Below, in pieces: positions 22,682 to 29,931 of a stretch of DNA of 30,009 nt. Source of the stretch: Clostridia bacterium (GTDB lineage Bacteria > Bacillota > Clostridia > Oscillospirales > CAG-272). Each line of letters opens with the position of its first letter. The stretch's first letter is position 1. Where the stretch lies: assembly GCA_017407375.1 (NCBI GenBank), contig JAFQWT010000064.1, positions 1 to 30,009 on the forward strand, read 5' to 3'. The translations under genes and the position numbers were made by a program. The notes beneath the pieces were generated by a model. It searched no databases. It saw only the letters and a list, made by a program, of their open reading frames with translations, and was not told where the DNA came from.

Positions 22682-23503
22682 ATGATGGATATGACGATGA
22701 TCCTCGGCACCCCCGACGAAAAGCCCCTGGACCGCATCTGTCACGACGGTGGCTTTGTGGGGATCTTCCGTAAGATCGCCTGTGTTGGCGACAGTCTTGC
22801 CTCGGGCGAATTCGAGACGGTGGACGAGGACGGCACCAAGCACTATCATGACCGCTTTGACTACTCCTGGGGACAGTTCCTCGCGCGGATGGCGGGATGC
22901 CGCGTTTACAACTTCTCTCGCGGTGGTATGACCGCTAAGGGGTATAACGAGAGCTGGGCCGAGAGCCAGGGCTATTGGGATCCCGCACTGGCGGCGCACG
23001 CTTACGTGGTGGCGCTTGGCGTCAACGACCTTCTGAACCGCGGCTGGGAGATCGGCTCCGAGGCCGACGTGTGCCTCGACGATTACCGCAAGAACGCCGA
23101 TACCTTTGCGGGGCACTTTGCGGCGATCCTGCAGCGCTATCGGGAGATCAGCCCCGAGGCCAAGTTCTTCCTGGTCACGATGCCCCCTCAGCCCGAAGTG
23201 CGCGCGGGCAAGGAGGACCGTATCGCGGCACACGCGGCGCTCATGCATCGCTTTGCCGAGATGTTCCCCGGCACCTACGTCGTTGACCTCAATGCCTACG
23301 GCCCCGCCTATGACGGTGAGGAGTTCCGCCGTGCCTTCTTCCTCCACGGCCACTTCACCCCAATGGGCTACGCGCTCTCGGCGAAGCTCATCGTTTCCTA
23401 CATCGACTACATCATTCGCCACAACGCCGCCGACTTCAAGGAAATCGGCCTTCTCGGCCACGAGGAGAAGCTGGCCGACGGGGTGTATGAGACCATTCTG
23501 TAA
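22682..23503 (+). CDS. SGNH/GDSL-type hydrolase
   Basis: A 273-residue cytoplasmic esterase-type hydrolase. The SGNH blocks are present: block I IACVGDSLASGE with nucleophile S38, block II NFSRGGMTA (Gly), block III VALGVND (Asn), and block V FLHGHFTPMGYALS with the catalytic His (the usual form is D-x-x-H; here the residues before it are H-G-H, so the aspartate is not in its usual place). No signal peptide is present, so it is not a secreted lipase; deacetylation of a small metabolite or sugar is more likely. Two ATGs stand in tandem (22682 and 22685) after AAAGGA; the first is chosen. It heads the cysK-metF-metH series, 20 bases before cysK. A link such as acting on O-acetylserine-type esters is speculation. 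Confidence 0.88.
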   Translation: MMDMTMILGTPDEKPLDRICHDGGFVGIFRKIACVGDSLASGEFETVDEDGTKHYHDRFDYSWGQFLARMAGCRVYNFSRGGMTAKGYNESWAESQGYWDPALAAHAYVVALGVNDLLNRGWEIGSEADVCLDDYRKNADTFAGHFAAILQRYREISPEAKFFLVTMPPQPEVRAGKEDRIAAHAALMHRFAEMFPGTYVVDLNAYGPAYDGEEFRRAFFLHGHFTPMGYALSAKLIVSYIDYIIRHNAADFKEIGLLGHEEKLADGVYETIL

Positions 23504-23523
23504 ATAAAACTTTGCGAGGAACC

Positions 23524-24456
23524 ATGATCTACAACAACATTCTCGAGGCGGTGGGGCACACGCCGCTCTTAAAGCTTACAAAGCTCGTGCCGAAGGGGAG
23601 CGCCGACATCCTTGTGAAATACGAGGGACTGAACGTTGGCGGCTCGATCAAAACGCGGACGGCGCTGGCCATGCTCCGCGCGGCCGAGGCCGAGGGCAAG
23701 CTCAGCCCCGACTCCATTGTGGTGGAGGCCACCAGCGGCAACCAGGGCATTGGCCTTGCGCTGTGCGGGGCGGTGCTTGGGTACCGTACCGTCATCGTGA
23801 TGCCCGACTCCGTGAGTGTCGAGCGGCGCCTTTTGGTCGAGCAGTATGGGGCCGAGGTGCGCCTTGTGCATGACGACGGCGACATTGGCAAGGCGATCCG
23901 TGAGTGCCAGCGGACGGTGGACGAGATGGCGGCGGCCGACCGCCGCGTGTTCGTCCCCGCGCAGTTCGATAATCCCGAAAACCCGAAGGCCCACGAGGCC
24001 GCGACCGCCCGCGAGATCCTTTCCGATGCGGGGCGGCGCATCGACGCCTTTTGCTCGGGCATCGGCACGGGCGGCACGCTGACGGGCATCGGCCGTGTCC
24101 TGAAGCAAGAAAATCCCCAAACTCTCGTGGTGGCCATTGAGCCCGAGGAGGCCGCCGTGCTTTCGGGCGGGACGATCGGCACGCACCTGCAGATGGGGAT
24201 CGGTGACGGCATTGTGCCGCCCGTCCTTGATGCCTCGGTCATTGACGAGATCGCCATCGTGGGTGACGAGGAGGCCCTGGCCACGGCACGGCGCCTGGCC
24301 GCCGAGGAGGGGCTGCTCACGGGCATTTCGGGCGGGACCAACGTGGCCGTTGCCCTCCGCCTTGCCGAGCGCCTTGGGGAGGGCCACTGCGTTGTGACCG
24401 TCCTGCCCGACACGGGCGAGCGGTACTTCTCTACCCCACTGTTCACCGAAAGATAA
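23524..24456 (+). CDS. cysK: Cysteine synthase (O-acetylserine sulfhydrylase)
   Basis: PLP enzyme that makes L-cysteine from O-acetylserine and sulfide. It is 310 residues, standard length. Seen: VGHTPLLKL, GGSIKTRTAL with PLP lysine K43 (common form SxKDR), EATSGNQGIGLA at 68-79 (common form TSGNTG; Gln for Thr), AQFDNPENPKAHEAATA, the phosphate-binding GIGTGGTLTGIG, GIGDGIVP, GISGGTNVAVAL, and the end PDTGERYFSTPLF. The Asn/Gln and Lys-Thr-Arg changes put it in a side branch of the CysK/CysM/CBS family; cystathionine beta-synthase activity cannot be ruled out. Start: ATG 23524 after GCGAGGA; the in-frame TTG at 23512 would hide that site. It lies in an operon with metF and metH, fitting sulfur amino acid supply. 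Confidence 0.92.
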   Translation: MIYNNILEAVGHTPLLKLTKLVPKGSADILVKYEGLNVGGSIKTRTALAMLRAAEAEGKLSPDSIVVEATSGNQGIGLALCGAVLGYRTVIVMPDSVSVERRLLVEQYGAEVRLVHDDGDIGKAIRECQRTVDEMAAADRRVFVPAQFDNPENPKAHEAATAREILSDAGRRIDAFCSGIGTGGTLTGIGRVLKQENPQTLVVAIEPEEAAVLSGGTIGTHLQMGIGDGIVPPVLDASVIDEIAIVGDEEALATARRLAAEEGLLTGISGGTNVAVALRLAERLGEGHCVVTVLPDTGERYFSTPLFTER

Positions 24457-24507
24457 GCGGCGCCCACGGGCACCGCACGCGGGCCTCGGCCCGAGAAAGG
24501 ACAAGCC

Positions 24508-25383
24508 ATGAAGATCTCCGAGCTTCTCAAAAGGGACACCCTCTCGCTCTCCTTTGAGGTGTTCCCGCCCAAGACCGAGACCGCCCTTGAAAGCGTGCGC
24601 GCCGCCACCGAGGAGATCGCGGCGGCGGGCCCCGCCTTTATGAGCGTGACCTACGGCGCGGGCGGCGGCACAAGCCGCTACACCCTGGACATTGCGAAGA
24701 ACATTGAGGATCGCTTTGGGGTGCCGACCCTCGCGCATCTCACCTGCGTTTCCTCAACGCGCTCGACCGTCAAGGAGCGCATTGACGCCCTGCTGGCGGC
24801 GGGGATCGAGAACGTGATGGCGCTCCGCGGCGATATTCCAAAGGAGCTGGAGGGGGCTGACCGCACGGGCTGGGATTACCGCTATGCCTCCGACCTTGTG
24901 CGTGAGCTGCGCGCGGCTGGCGACTTTTGCATTGGCGGCGCCTGCTACCCCGAGATCCACCCCGAAAGCACCGACCGCCGCGAGGACATCCGCCACCTTT
25001 TTGAGAAGGTGGAGGCGGGCTGCGACTTCTTAACGACCCAGATGTTCTTCGATAACACCCTGCTTTACAGTTTCCTTTACCGCATCCGCGAGGCAGGCAT
25101 TACGGTGCCCGTGGTCCCCGGGATCATGCCCATCACCAACGGCAACCAGGTAGAGAGGGCCATCAAGCTCTCGGGCTCCCTGATGCCCCAGCGCTTCAAG
25201 ACGCTGGTCGATAAGTTCGGGAGCGATCCCGCCGCCATGATGCAGGCGGGCATTGCCTACGCCACCGACCAGATCATCGACCTCTTTGCCAACGGCATCA
25301 AAAACGTGCACGTGTACACGATGAACAAGCCGAGCGTGGCGCACGGGATCCTCAGAAATCTATCGGAGATCCTCGGCAAATGA
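24508..25383 (+). CDS. metF: Methylenetetrahydrofolate reductase
   Basis: Flavin-dependent TIM-barrel enzyme that reduces 5,10-methylene-THF to 5-methyl-THF, the methyl donor for MetH. It is 291 residues, normal for bacterial MetF. Seen: SFEVFPPKT with catalytic glutamate E17, SVTYGAGGGTSRYT, LTCVSSTRSTV, NVMALRGDIPK, GGACYPEIHPES, DFLTTQMFFDN and VPGIMPITN, the family blocks in order. No MetV-type zinc protein lies beside it. The AGAAAGGA site supports the ATG at 24508. The stop overlaps the ATG of the MetH activation subunit gene by four bases (ATGA), tying methyl donor supply to enzyme reactivation. Confidence 0.96.
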   Translation: MKISELLKRDTLSLSFEVFPPKTETALESVRAATEEIAAAGPAFMSVTYGAGGGTSRYTLDIAKNIEDRFGVPTLAHLTCVSSTRSTVKERIDALLAAGIENVMALRGDIPKELEGADRTGWDYRYASDLVRELRAAGDFCIGGACYPEIHPESTDRREDIRHLFEKVEAGCDFLTTQMFFDNTLLYSFLYRIREAGITVPVVPGIMPITNGNQVERAIKLSGSLMPQRFKTLVDKFGSDPAAMMQAGIAYATDQIIDLFANGIKNVHVYTMNKPSVAHGILRNLSEILGK

Positions 25384-25967
25384 CGCCCGCGCTCGCAAAG
25401 AGCTACTCGCCGCCCCCCACCCGAGTGCGCGAGGTCCTGCGGTACGCGCGCTCGGGTGAGGGGGACGCCGCCGCCTTGGCGCTCCTTCCTGCGGTGATCG
25501 GGGAGGCCGAGCCACACCTTTCCTACCGTGTGGCCTACCGCGAGAGCCCCGTCAGGGTGGCGGGGGACACCGTGGAGCTTTTGGGGCTGAGCGTGACCTC
25601 GCACCGCCTGGCCACAGCGCTTGCCCCCTGCCGCCGCGCGCTGCTCTTTGCCGCCACGGTGGGAACGGCGCTGGACCGCCTGATCGCCCGGTATGCCCGC
25701 CTGGCGCCCTCCCGCGCCCTGTTGCTCAGCGCCCTGGGGACCGAGCGGGTGGAGGCGCTTTGCGACCTCTTCTGCCGTGAGACCGCGGCGGAGTACGGCA
25801 CCCCCCTGCCGCGCCTTTCCCCGGGGTACGGCGACCTGCCCCTCTCGCTGCAAAGGGAGCTGCTCCCGCTTCTTGATGCCGAGAGGCACCTCGGGATCAC
25901 GCTTTCCCCCTCGCTCCTGATGTCCCCCACCAAGAGTGTGACGGCCTTTGTCGGTATTCTCGACTAA
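25380..25967 (+). CDS. Stand-alone MetH activation subunit (B12-dependent methionine synthase activation domain)
   Basis: A 195-residue protein matching the C-terminal SAM-binding activation domain of E. coli MetH, which reductively methylates the inactive cob(II)alamin. The signature RLSPGYGDLPLS (145-156, with R145, P148, G149 and Y150) corresponds to RPAPGYPACPE of MetH, and the following HLGITLSPSLLMSPTKSVTAFVGI matches the MetH block TGMKLTESFAMWPGASVSG. About 140 residues come before it, less than half the length of the E. coli domain's N-terminal part. It starts at ATG 25380, four-base overlap with metF, and metH follows 55 bases after the stop. Since that metH lacks this domain, the protein most likely works in trans; the electron donor is not in view. 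Confidence 0.88.
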   Translation: MTPALAKSYSPPPTRVREVLRYARSGEGDAAALALLPAVIGEAEPHLSYRVAYRESPVRVAGDTVELLGLSVTSHRLATALAPCRRALLFAATVGTALDRLIARYARLAPSRALLLSALGTERVEALCDLFCRETAAEYGTPLPRLSPGYGDLPLSLQRELLPLLDAERHLGITLSPSLLMSPTKSVTAFVGILD

Positions 25968-26022
25968 AGTGTGGGGGTTTTCGCTTTTTTTGTAAAAGAA
26001 ACCTTACGTAATGGAGGACGCC

Positions 26023-28437
26023 ATGGATTTTCGCACCTATCTTTCCCGTCACCTTGTGCGCCTTGACGGCGGCATGGGGACCCTGCTTCAGGCCGCGGGG
26101 CTTTCCGCGGGCGAGCTGCCCGAGCGCCGCTCCGTTACCCACCCCGAGACCGTCACGGCGATCCACAGGGAGTACCTGGCCGCGGGGTGTGACGTCATCA
26201 CCGCCAACACCTTTGGCGCCTCGCTCCTCCGCTTTTCAAAGGACGAGCTTTCCGAGGTGATCGGTGCGGCGATCCTGTGTGCAAAAAACGCCATCCGCGA
26301 GGCAGGGCGTGAGGGGACGGCCTTTGTGGCGCTGGACGTGGGCCCCTCGGGGCGCTTGCTCCGCCCGCTCGGCGACCTTGACTTTGAGGAGGCCGTGGCC
26401 CTCTTTTCCGCCACGGTGAGGGAGGGCGTGCGCCACGGCGCCGACCTCATCCTCATTGAGACGATGAACGACTGCTACGAGACCAAGGCGGCCCTTCTCG
26501 CCGCCAAGGAGAGCTGTGACCTTCCCGTCCTTGTGACCAACGCCTACGGCGAGGACGAAAAGCTCCTGACGGGGGCGACGCCCGAGGCCATGGCCGCGAT
26601 GCTGGAGGCGCTGGGCGCCGATGCCATCGGTGCCAACTGCTCACTGGGGCCAGAGGCGCTGGCGGGCGTGGCAAGGCGCCTGGTGGCCGCGACCTCTCTC
26701 CCCGTGATCGTTCAGCCGAACGCGGGGCTCCCCCGCACCGAGGGCGGGCGCACGGTGTACGACGTGGACGAGGCGACCTTTGCCGCCACTCTTTCCGAAA
26801 TGCTCTCCTTTGGTGTCCGCGGGCTTGGCGGCTGCTGCGGCACGACCCCCGCCTACATTGCCGCCCTCACCGAGGCCACGCGGGACGCTGTTCCCCTGCC
26901 GCTGACCGAGGTGCGGGATACCGTTCTCTCCTCCTACACCCACGCCGTGACCCTCGGCCCCCGCCCGCGGCTCATCGGGGAGCGCATCAACCCCACGGGG
27001 AAAAAGCGCTTCCGCGAGGCACTCCTTTCGCACGATATCGACTACCTTCTGGCCGAGGCGGTCAGGGAGGAGGAGGCCGGCGCCGAGATCCTTGACGTGA
27101 ACGTGGGGCTTCCCGAGATCGACGAGGTGGCCCTGCTCACCGAGGCCGTGACCGAGATCCAGGCCGTGACCGCGCTCCCCCTTTGCATCGATACGGCCTC
27201 CCCCGCCGCCATGGAGGCGGCCCTGCGCCGCTATAACGGCAAGCCGCTCTTAAACTCGGTGAACGGCAAGCGCGAAAGTCTTGCATCGGTCCTTCCCCTT
27301 GCCAAGAAGTACGGCGCCGCCGTCATTGCCCTGACCCTTGACGAGGACGGCATCCCCGCCACCGCCGAGGGGCGCTTTGCCATTGCCGAGCGCATCCTGG
27401 CGGCGGCAGAGAGCTACGGCATCCCCCGCCGCGACGTGATCTTTGATACCCTCACGCTGACGGTCAGCGCCGACAACACGGCGCCGCGGACCACGCTTTC
27501 CGCCATGGAGATGATCCGCACCCGCCTTGGCTGCCACACCTCGCTCGGGGTCTCGAACGTCTCCTTCGGCCTGCCCGCGCGGGACACCGTCAATTCCGTC
27601 TTTTTCGGTATGGCGCTGGAGCGCGGCCTTTCCGCCGCGATCATGAACCCCCACTCGCCCGAGATGATGAAGACCTACCGCGCCTACCTGGCGCTCTCGG
27701 GGCTTGACGAGAGCTGCGCCGAATACCTGGCCGCCGCCGAGAGCTTTGCTCCCCCCGCGGCGCCCGCCGCTCCCACGGCCCCCGTACCCGCCGCCCCCCA
27801 GGACACTGCCGAGGGAGAAAGCGCCCTTGGCCGTGCCATACGGAAGGGCCTGCGGCACGAGGCCGCCGCCCTCACGGAGGGGCTGCTCTCGGAGCGCGAG
27901 CCGCTTTCCGTGATCCGCTGTGAGATCGTGCCCGCCCTCAACCGTGTGGGTGAGGCCTTTGAGGCGGGGCGGGCATACCTGCCGACCCTCCTTGTGAGTG
28001 CCGAGGCCGCCTCCGCCGCGCTGGAGGTCATCAAGGGGCGCCTCCTCAAGAACGGCGCGCCCCCCGCCATGCGCGGCCCCTTTGTCCTGGCCACCGTCCG
28101 CGGTGACATCCACGACATCGGGAAGAACATCGTCCGCCTGCTGCTGGAGAGCTACGGCTTCCGCGTTATTGACCTTGGGCGGGACGTTGCTCCCGAGGAC
28201 GTGCTGGCCGCCGTCCTCCGCCACAAGGCCCCGCTGTGCGGTCTGAGCGCCCTGATGACCACCACCGTGCCCGCCATGGGAGAGACGGTGGCCCTCCTGC
28301 GTCGGGAAGCCCCCTTCTGCCACGTGACGGTGGGCGGCGCCGTCCTCACGCAAAGCACCGCCGAGGCCATGGGCGCCCACCACTACGCACCCGACGCCAT
28401 GGACGGCGTGCGCTATGCCGAGAGCGTTTGTAAATAA
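26023..28437 (+). CDS. metH: Cobalamin-dependent methionine synthase, without activation domain
   Basis: Transfers methyl from 5-methyl-THF through cobalamin to homocysteine. It is 804 residues versus about 1,200 in E. coli. Domains in order: homocysteine/zinc domain (1-285) with DGGMGT and zinc cysteines C206 (GANCSLGP), C271 and C272 (GGCCGT); pterin domain (about 300-570) with GERINPTGKKRF and EEEAGAEILDVNVGLPEIDE; an Ala/Pro linker (about 573-590); helical cap (590-670); and B12 domain (675-804) with RGDIHDIGKNIV, where H697 is the axial cobalt ligand (D-x-H-x-x-G). It ends right after the B12 domain, so the SAM-binding activation domain is missing and is supplied by the upstream gene. 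Start: ATG 26023 with GGAGG five bases before; the in-frame ATG at 26011 has no ribosome site. A terminator follows at 28489-28523. Confidence 0.96.
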   Translation: MDFRTYLSRHLVRLDGGMGTLLQAAGLSAGELPERRSVTHPETVTAIHREYLAAGCDVITANTFGASLLRFSKDELSEVIGAAILCAKNAIREAGREGTAFVALDVGPSGRLLRPLGDLDFEEAVALFSATVREGVRHGADLILIETMNDCYETKAALLAAKESCDLPVLVTNAYGEDEKLLTGATPEAMAAMLEALGADAIGANCSLGPEALAGVARRLVAATSLPVIVQPNAGLPRTEGGRTVYDVDEATFAATLSEMLSFGVRGLGGCCGTTPAYIAALTEATRDAVPLPLTEVRDTVLSSYTHAVTLGPRPRLIGERINPTGKKRFREALLSHDIDYLLAEAVREEEAGAEILDVNVGLPEIDEVALLTEAVTEIQAVTALPLCIDTASPAAMEAALRRYNGKPLLNSVNGKRESLASVLPLAKKYGAAVIALTLDEDGIPATAEGRFAIAERILAAAESYGIPRRDVIFDTLTLTVSADNTAPRTTLSAMEMIRTRLGCHTSLGVSNVSFGLPARDTVNSVFFGMALERGLSAAIMNPHSPEMMKTYRAYLALSGLDESCAEYLAAAESFAPPAAPAAPTAPVPAAPQDTAEGESALGRAIRKGLRHEAAALTEGLLSEREPLSVIRCEIVPALNRVGEAFEAGRAYLPTLLVSAEAASAALEVIKGRLLKNGAPPAMRGPFVLATVRGDIHDIGKNIVRLLLESYGFRVIDLGRDVAPEDVLAAVLRHKAPLCGLSALMTTTVPAMGETVALLRREAPFCHVTVGGAVLTQSTAEAMGAHHYAPDAMDGVRYAESVCK

Positions 28438-28488
28438 TACTTGGCAAATTAAGAAAAACGGCTGATGCGTGCGGGAAAACAGCGCGCA

Positions 28489-28523
28489 AAAAAGAAAAAG
28501 GAGCTTGGCTCCTTTTTCTTTTT
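28489..28523. terminator. Bidirectional terminator between metH and the aldo/keto reductase gene
   Basis: Perfect 16-bp stem (28489-28504 with 28508-28523), loop TTG, core GGAGC/GCTCC, with symmetric A5-G-A5 and T5-C-T5 tracts. It serves both converging genes. Confidence 0.93.
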
Positions 28524-28532
28524 GCTTGGGCG

Positions 28533-29636
28533 TTATTCAAACAGCGCGGCCACCTCGGAAAGCAGGGCGCGGATCGGCAGGTGCTGGGGACAGACCCCCT
28601 CGCAGGCGCCGCAGCCGATGCAGTCGGAGGCCTTGGGGCTATCCGCCGTTTTGATGCGGTAATAATACTTCGGTGTCCAGCCACCGTGCATCTTTTTGGA
28701 GTTGTAGCAGGCAAAGAGCGTGGGGATATCGATGCCGCGGGGGCAGCCCGCCGTGCAGTAGCGACAGGCGGTACAGGCGATCGTGCCGCGGGAGCGGAGG
28801 ATCTCCACCACACGGGAAAGCGCCTCCCTCTCGGCCTCGGTCAGGGGGGCGGGGTCCTCGAAGAGGGCGGTGTTTTCCTTCACCATGGCCATGTCCCCCA
28901 TGCCCGAGAGCACCATCCTGACCCCGGGAAGCCCGGCGGCAAAGCGGAGCGCATAGGAGGCGGGCGTGCCGCCAAGCGCGGAAAGCACCGCCATCGCCTC
29001 CTTTGGCAGCTTGACGAGCGAGCCGCCCTTGACGGGCTCCATCACGATGACGTCCTTGCCGAACTCACGGCAGACCTCGTACACCTCACGGGAGCGGATG
29101 GCCTTATCCTCATAGTCGGCGTAGTTCAGCTGGATCTGCACGACCTCGATCTCGGGGTACGCCGTAAGGATCTCACGGAGCAGCTCGGGCCCATCGTGAT
29201 ACGAGATGCCAAAGTGGCGGAAGTAGCCCTCCCTTTGCAGCGCGAGCGCCGTCTCATACGCGTGTGCGGCGCGGTACTTTTTGTAGAGCGTGCGGTCCTG
29301 GGCGTGCATCAGGTAGAAGTCGAAGTGATCGACCCCCGTGGCTGCCAGCTGAGAGAAAAACAGGGGGCGGATCTCCTCCTCCCTTTCAAAATGGTAGGTC
29401 GAGAGCTTGTTGGTGAGGACGTACGCCTCCCGCGGATAGCGCGAGGTGAGCGCGGCGCGCAGGGCGGGCTCACTCTCCCCGTCAAGATAACCGTGGGCGG
29501 TATCGAAATAGTTGTACCCCGCCGCCATAAAGGCATCCACCATGGCGGAGAATTTTTCAAGGTCCACGCGCTTATCCTCAAGAAGAGGCAGGCGCATACA
29601 GCCAAAGCCCAGGCGCTTTTTGACTTCAAACGGCAT
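28533..29636 (-). CDS. Aldo/keto reductase with C-terminal 2[4Fe-4S] ferredoxin-like domain
   Basis: A 367-residue fusion common in anaerobes. Residues 1-275 form an aldo/keto reductase barrel with the complete catalytic tetrad D45, Y50 (YFDTAHGYLDG), K77 (LTNKLS) and H111 (YLMHAQD). The tail has two cluster motifs: C288-x2-C291-x2-C294-x3-C298-P and C339-x2-C342-x2-C345-x3-C349-P, the classic pattern for two 4Fe-4S clusters. A ferredoxin-linked oxidoreductase of carbonyl substrates is likely; the substrate is unknown. Start: ATG 29636 with AAAGGAG seven bases upstream. Its promoter (29666-29694) begins inside the T tract of the RNA terminator upstream, so the gene is separately transcribed. 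It is monocistronic and ends at the shared terminator 28489-28523. Confidence 0.93.
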   Translation of the reverse strand: MPFEVKKRLGFGCMRLPLLEDKRVDLEKFSAMVDAFMAAGYNYFDTAHGYLDGESEPALRAALTSRYPREAYVLTNKLSTYHFEREEEIRPLFFSQLAATGVDHFDFYLMHAQDRTLYKKYRAAHAYETALALQREGYFRHFGISYHDGPELLREILTAYPEIEVVQIQLNYADYEDKAIRSREVYEVCREFGKDVIVMEPVKGGSLVKLPKEAMAVLSALGGTPASYALRFAAGLPGVRMVLSGMGDMAMVKENTALFEDPAPLTEAEREALSRVVEILRSRGTIACTACRYCTAGCPRGIDIPTLFACYNSKKMHGGWTPKYYYRIKTADSPKASDCIGCGACEGVCPQHLPIRALLSEVAALFE

Positions 29637-29665
29637 AAGGACGCTCCTTTCGTTTCTTCCCCTCC

Positions 29666-29694
29666 ATTATACTGCAAAAGAGAGAGAAATGCAA
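29666..29694 (-). promoter_or_regulatory. Promoter for the aldo/keto reductase gene
   Basis: Minus strand: TTGCAT (29689-29694), 17 bp, consensus TATAAT (29666-29671). The -35 box directly follows the T tract of the noncoding RNA terminator, so read-through from the RNA would feed this gene. Confidence 0.8.
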
Positions 29695-29749
29695 TAAAAA
29701 AAGAAATAGCCCTTGACTGCTCCGTGTCCTGCAGCCAAGGGCTATTTCT
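29694..29749 (-). terminator. Terminator of the candidate noncoding RNA
   Basis: Perfect 14-bp stem (29702-29715 with 29736-29749), extended inside by CTGC/GCAG, followed on the minus strand by T7-A-TT. The plus strand has no T tract after the stem, so it works for minus-strand RNA only. The loop holds AGGACACGGA (minus strand), a 10-mer also found upstream in the same RNA (29864-29873). Confidence 0.88.
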
Positions 29750-29916
29750 GTTCACTCTTGATATCTAACATCGTTTTTACTCCTCGCTTTCGTGGCCTTA
29801 CCTCTGTTAGCCGTCACCGTCAAAACACACACGCTTCATTCTTAAGGAGAATTCCCTTCGTTTTCCGTGTCCTACTAAAAGAGGTGCTGGGGTCTTTGGC
29901 GGTCTTCCCTCCTGCC
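29700..29916 (-). ncRNA. Candidate structured noncoding RNA, about 215 nt
   Basis: No ORF of size occupies this stretch, yet it ends in a clear minus-strand terminator (29702-29749) and begins after an extended -10 box TGC-TATGAT (29923-29928). Pairings seen on the minus strand: ACCTCT (29880-29885) with AGAGGT (29800-29805); CTAACA (29805-29810) with TGTTAG (29765-29770), which interlocks with the first to form an H-type pseudoknot; ACACG (29866-29870) with CGTGT (29829-29833); and a hairpin ATTCT-loop-AGAAT (29838-29852). It does not look like 6S, SRP, tmRNA or RNase P RNA to me. Size, pseudoknot and terminator would suit the raiA-motif (ARRPOF) RNA class of Clostridia, but I cannot confirm this from memory of the consensus. 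Confidence 0.62.
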
Positions 29917-29922
29917 GACGCG

Positions 29923-29931
29923 ATCATAGCA
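29923..29931 (-). promoter_or_regulatory. Extended -10 box for the candidate RNA
   Basis: Minus strand TGC-TATGAT (29923-29931). The hexamer 17 bp upstream (CTCCGC) is a poor -35, so this promoter depends on the extended -10 or is activator-driven. The remaining DNA to 30009 shows nothing I can call. Confidence 0.55.

Noticed and set aside
24485..24498. CGGGCC/GGCCCG hairpin before metF
   Set aside because: It is a short GC-only palindrome in GC-rich DNA without a T tract; chance is likely.
28450..28504. Degenerate copy of the intergenic repeat before the metH terminator
   Set aside because: A GCGGGAAAAC-AGCG stretch followed by an A tract and GGAGC hairpin recalls the right arm and terminator of the cluster at 20458-20544, but blocks A and B are absent, so the likeness may be chance.
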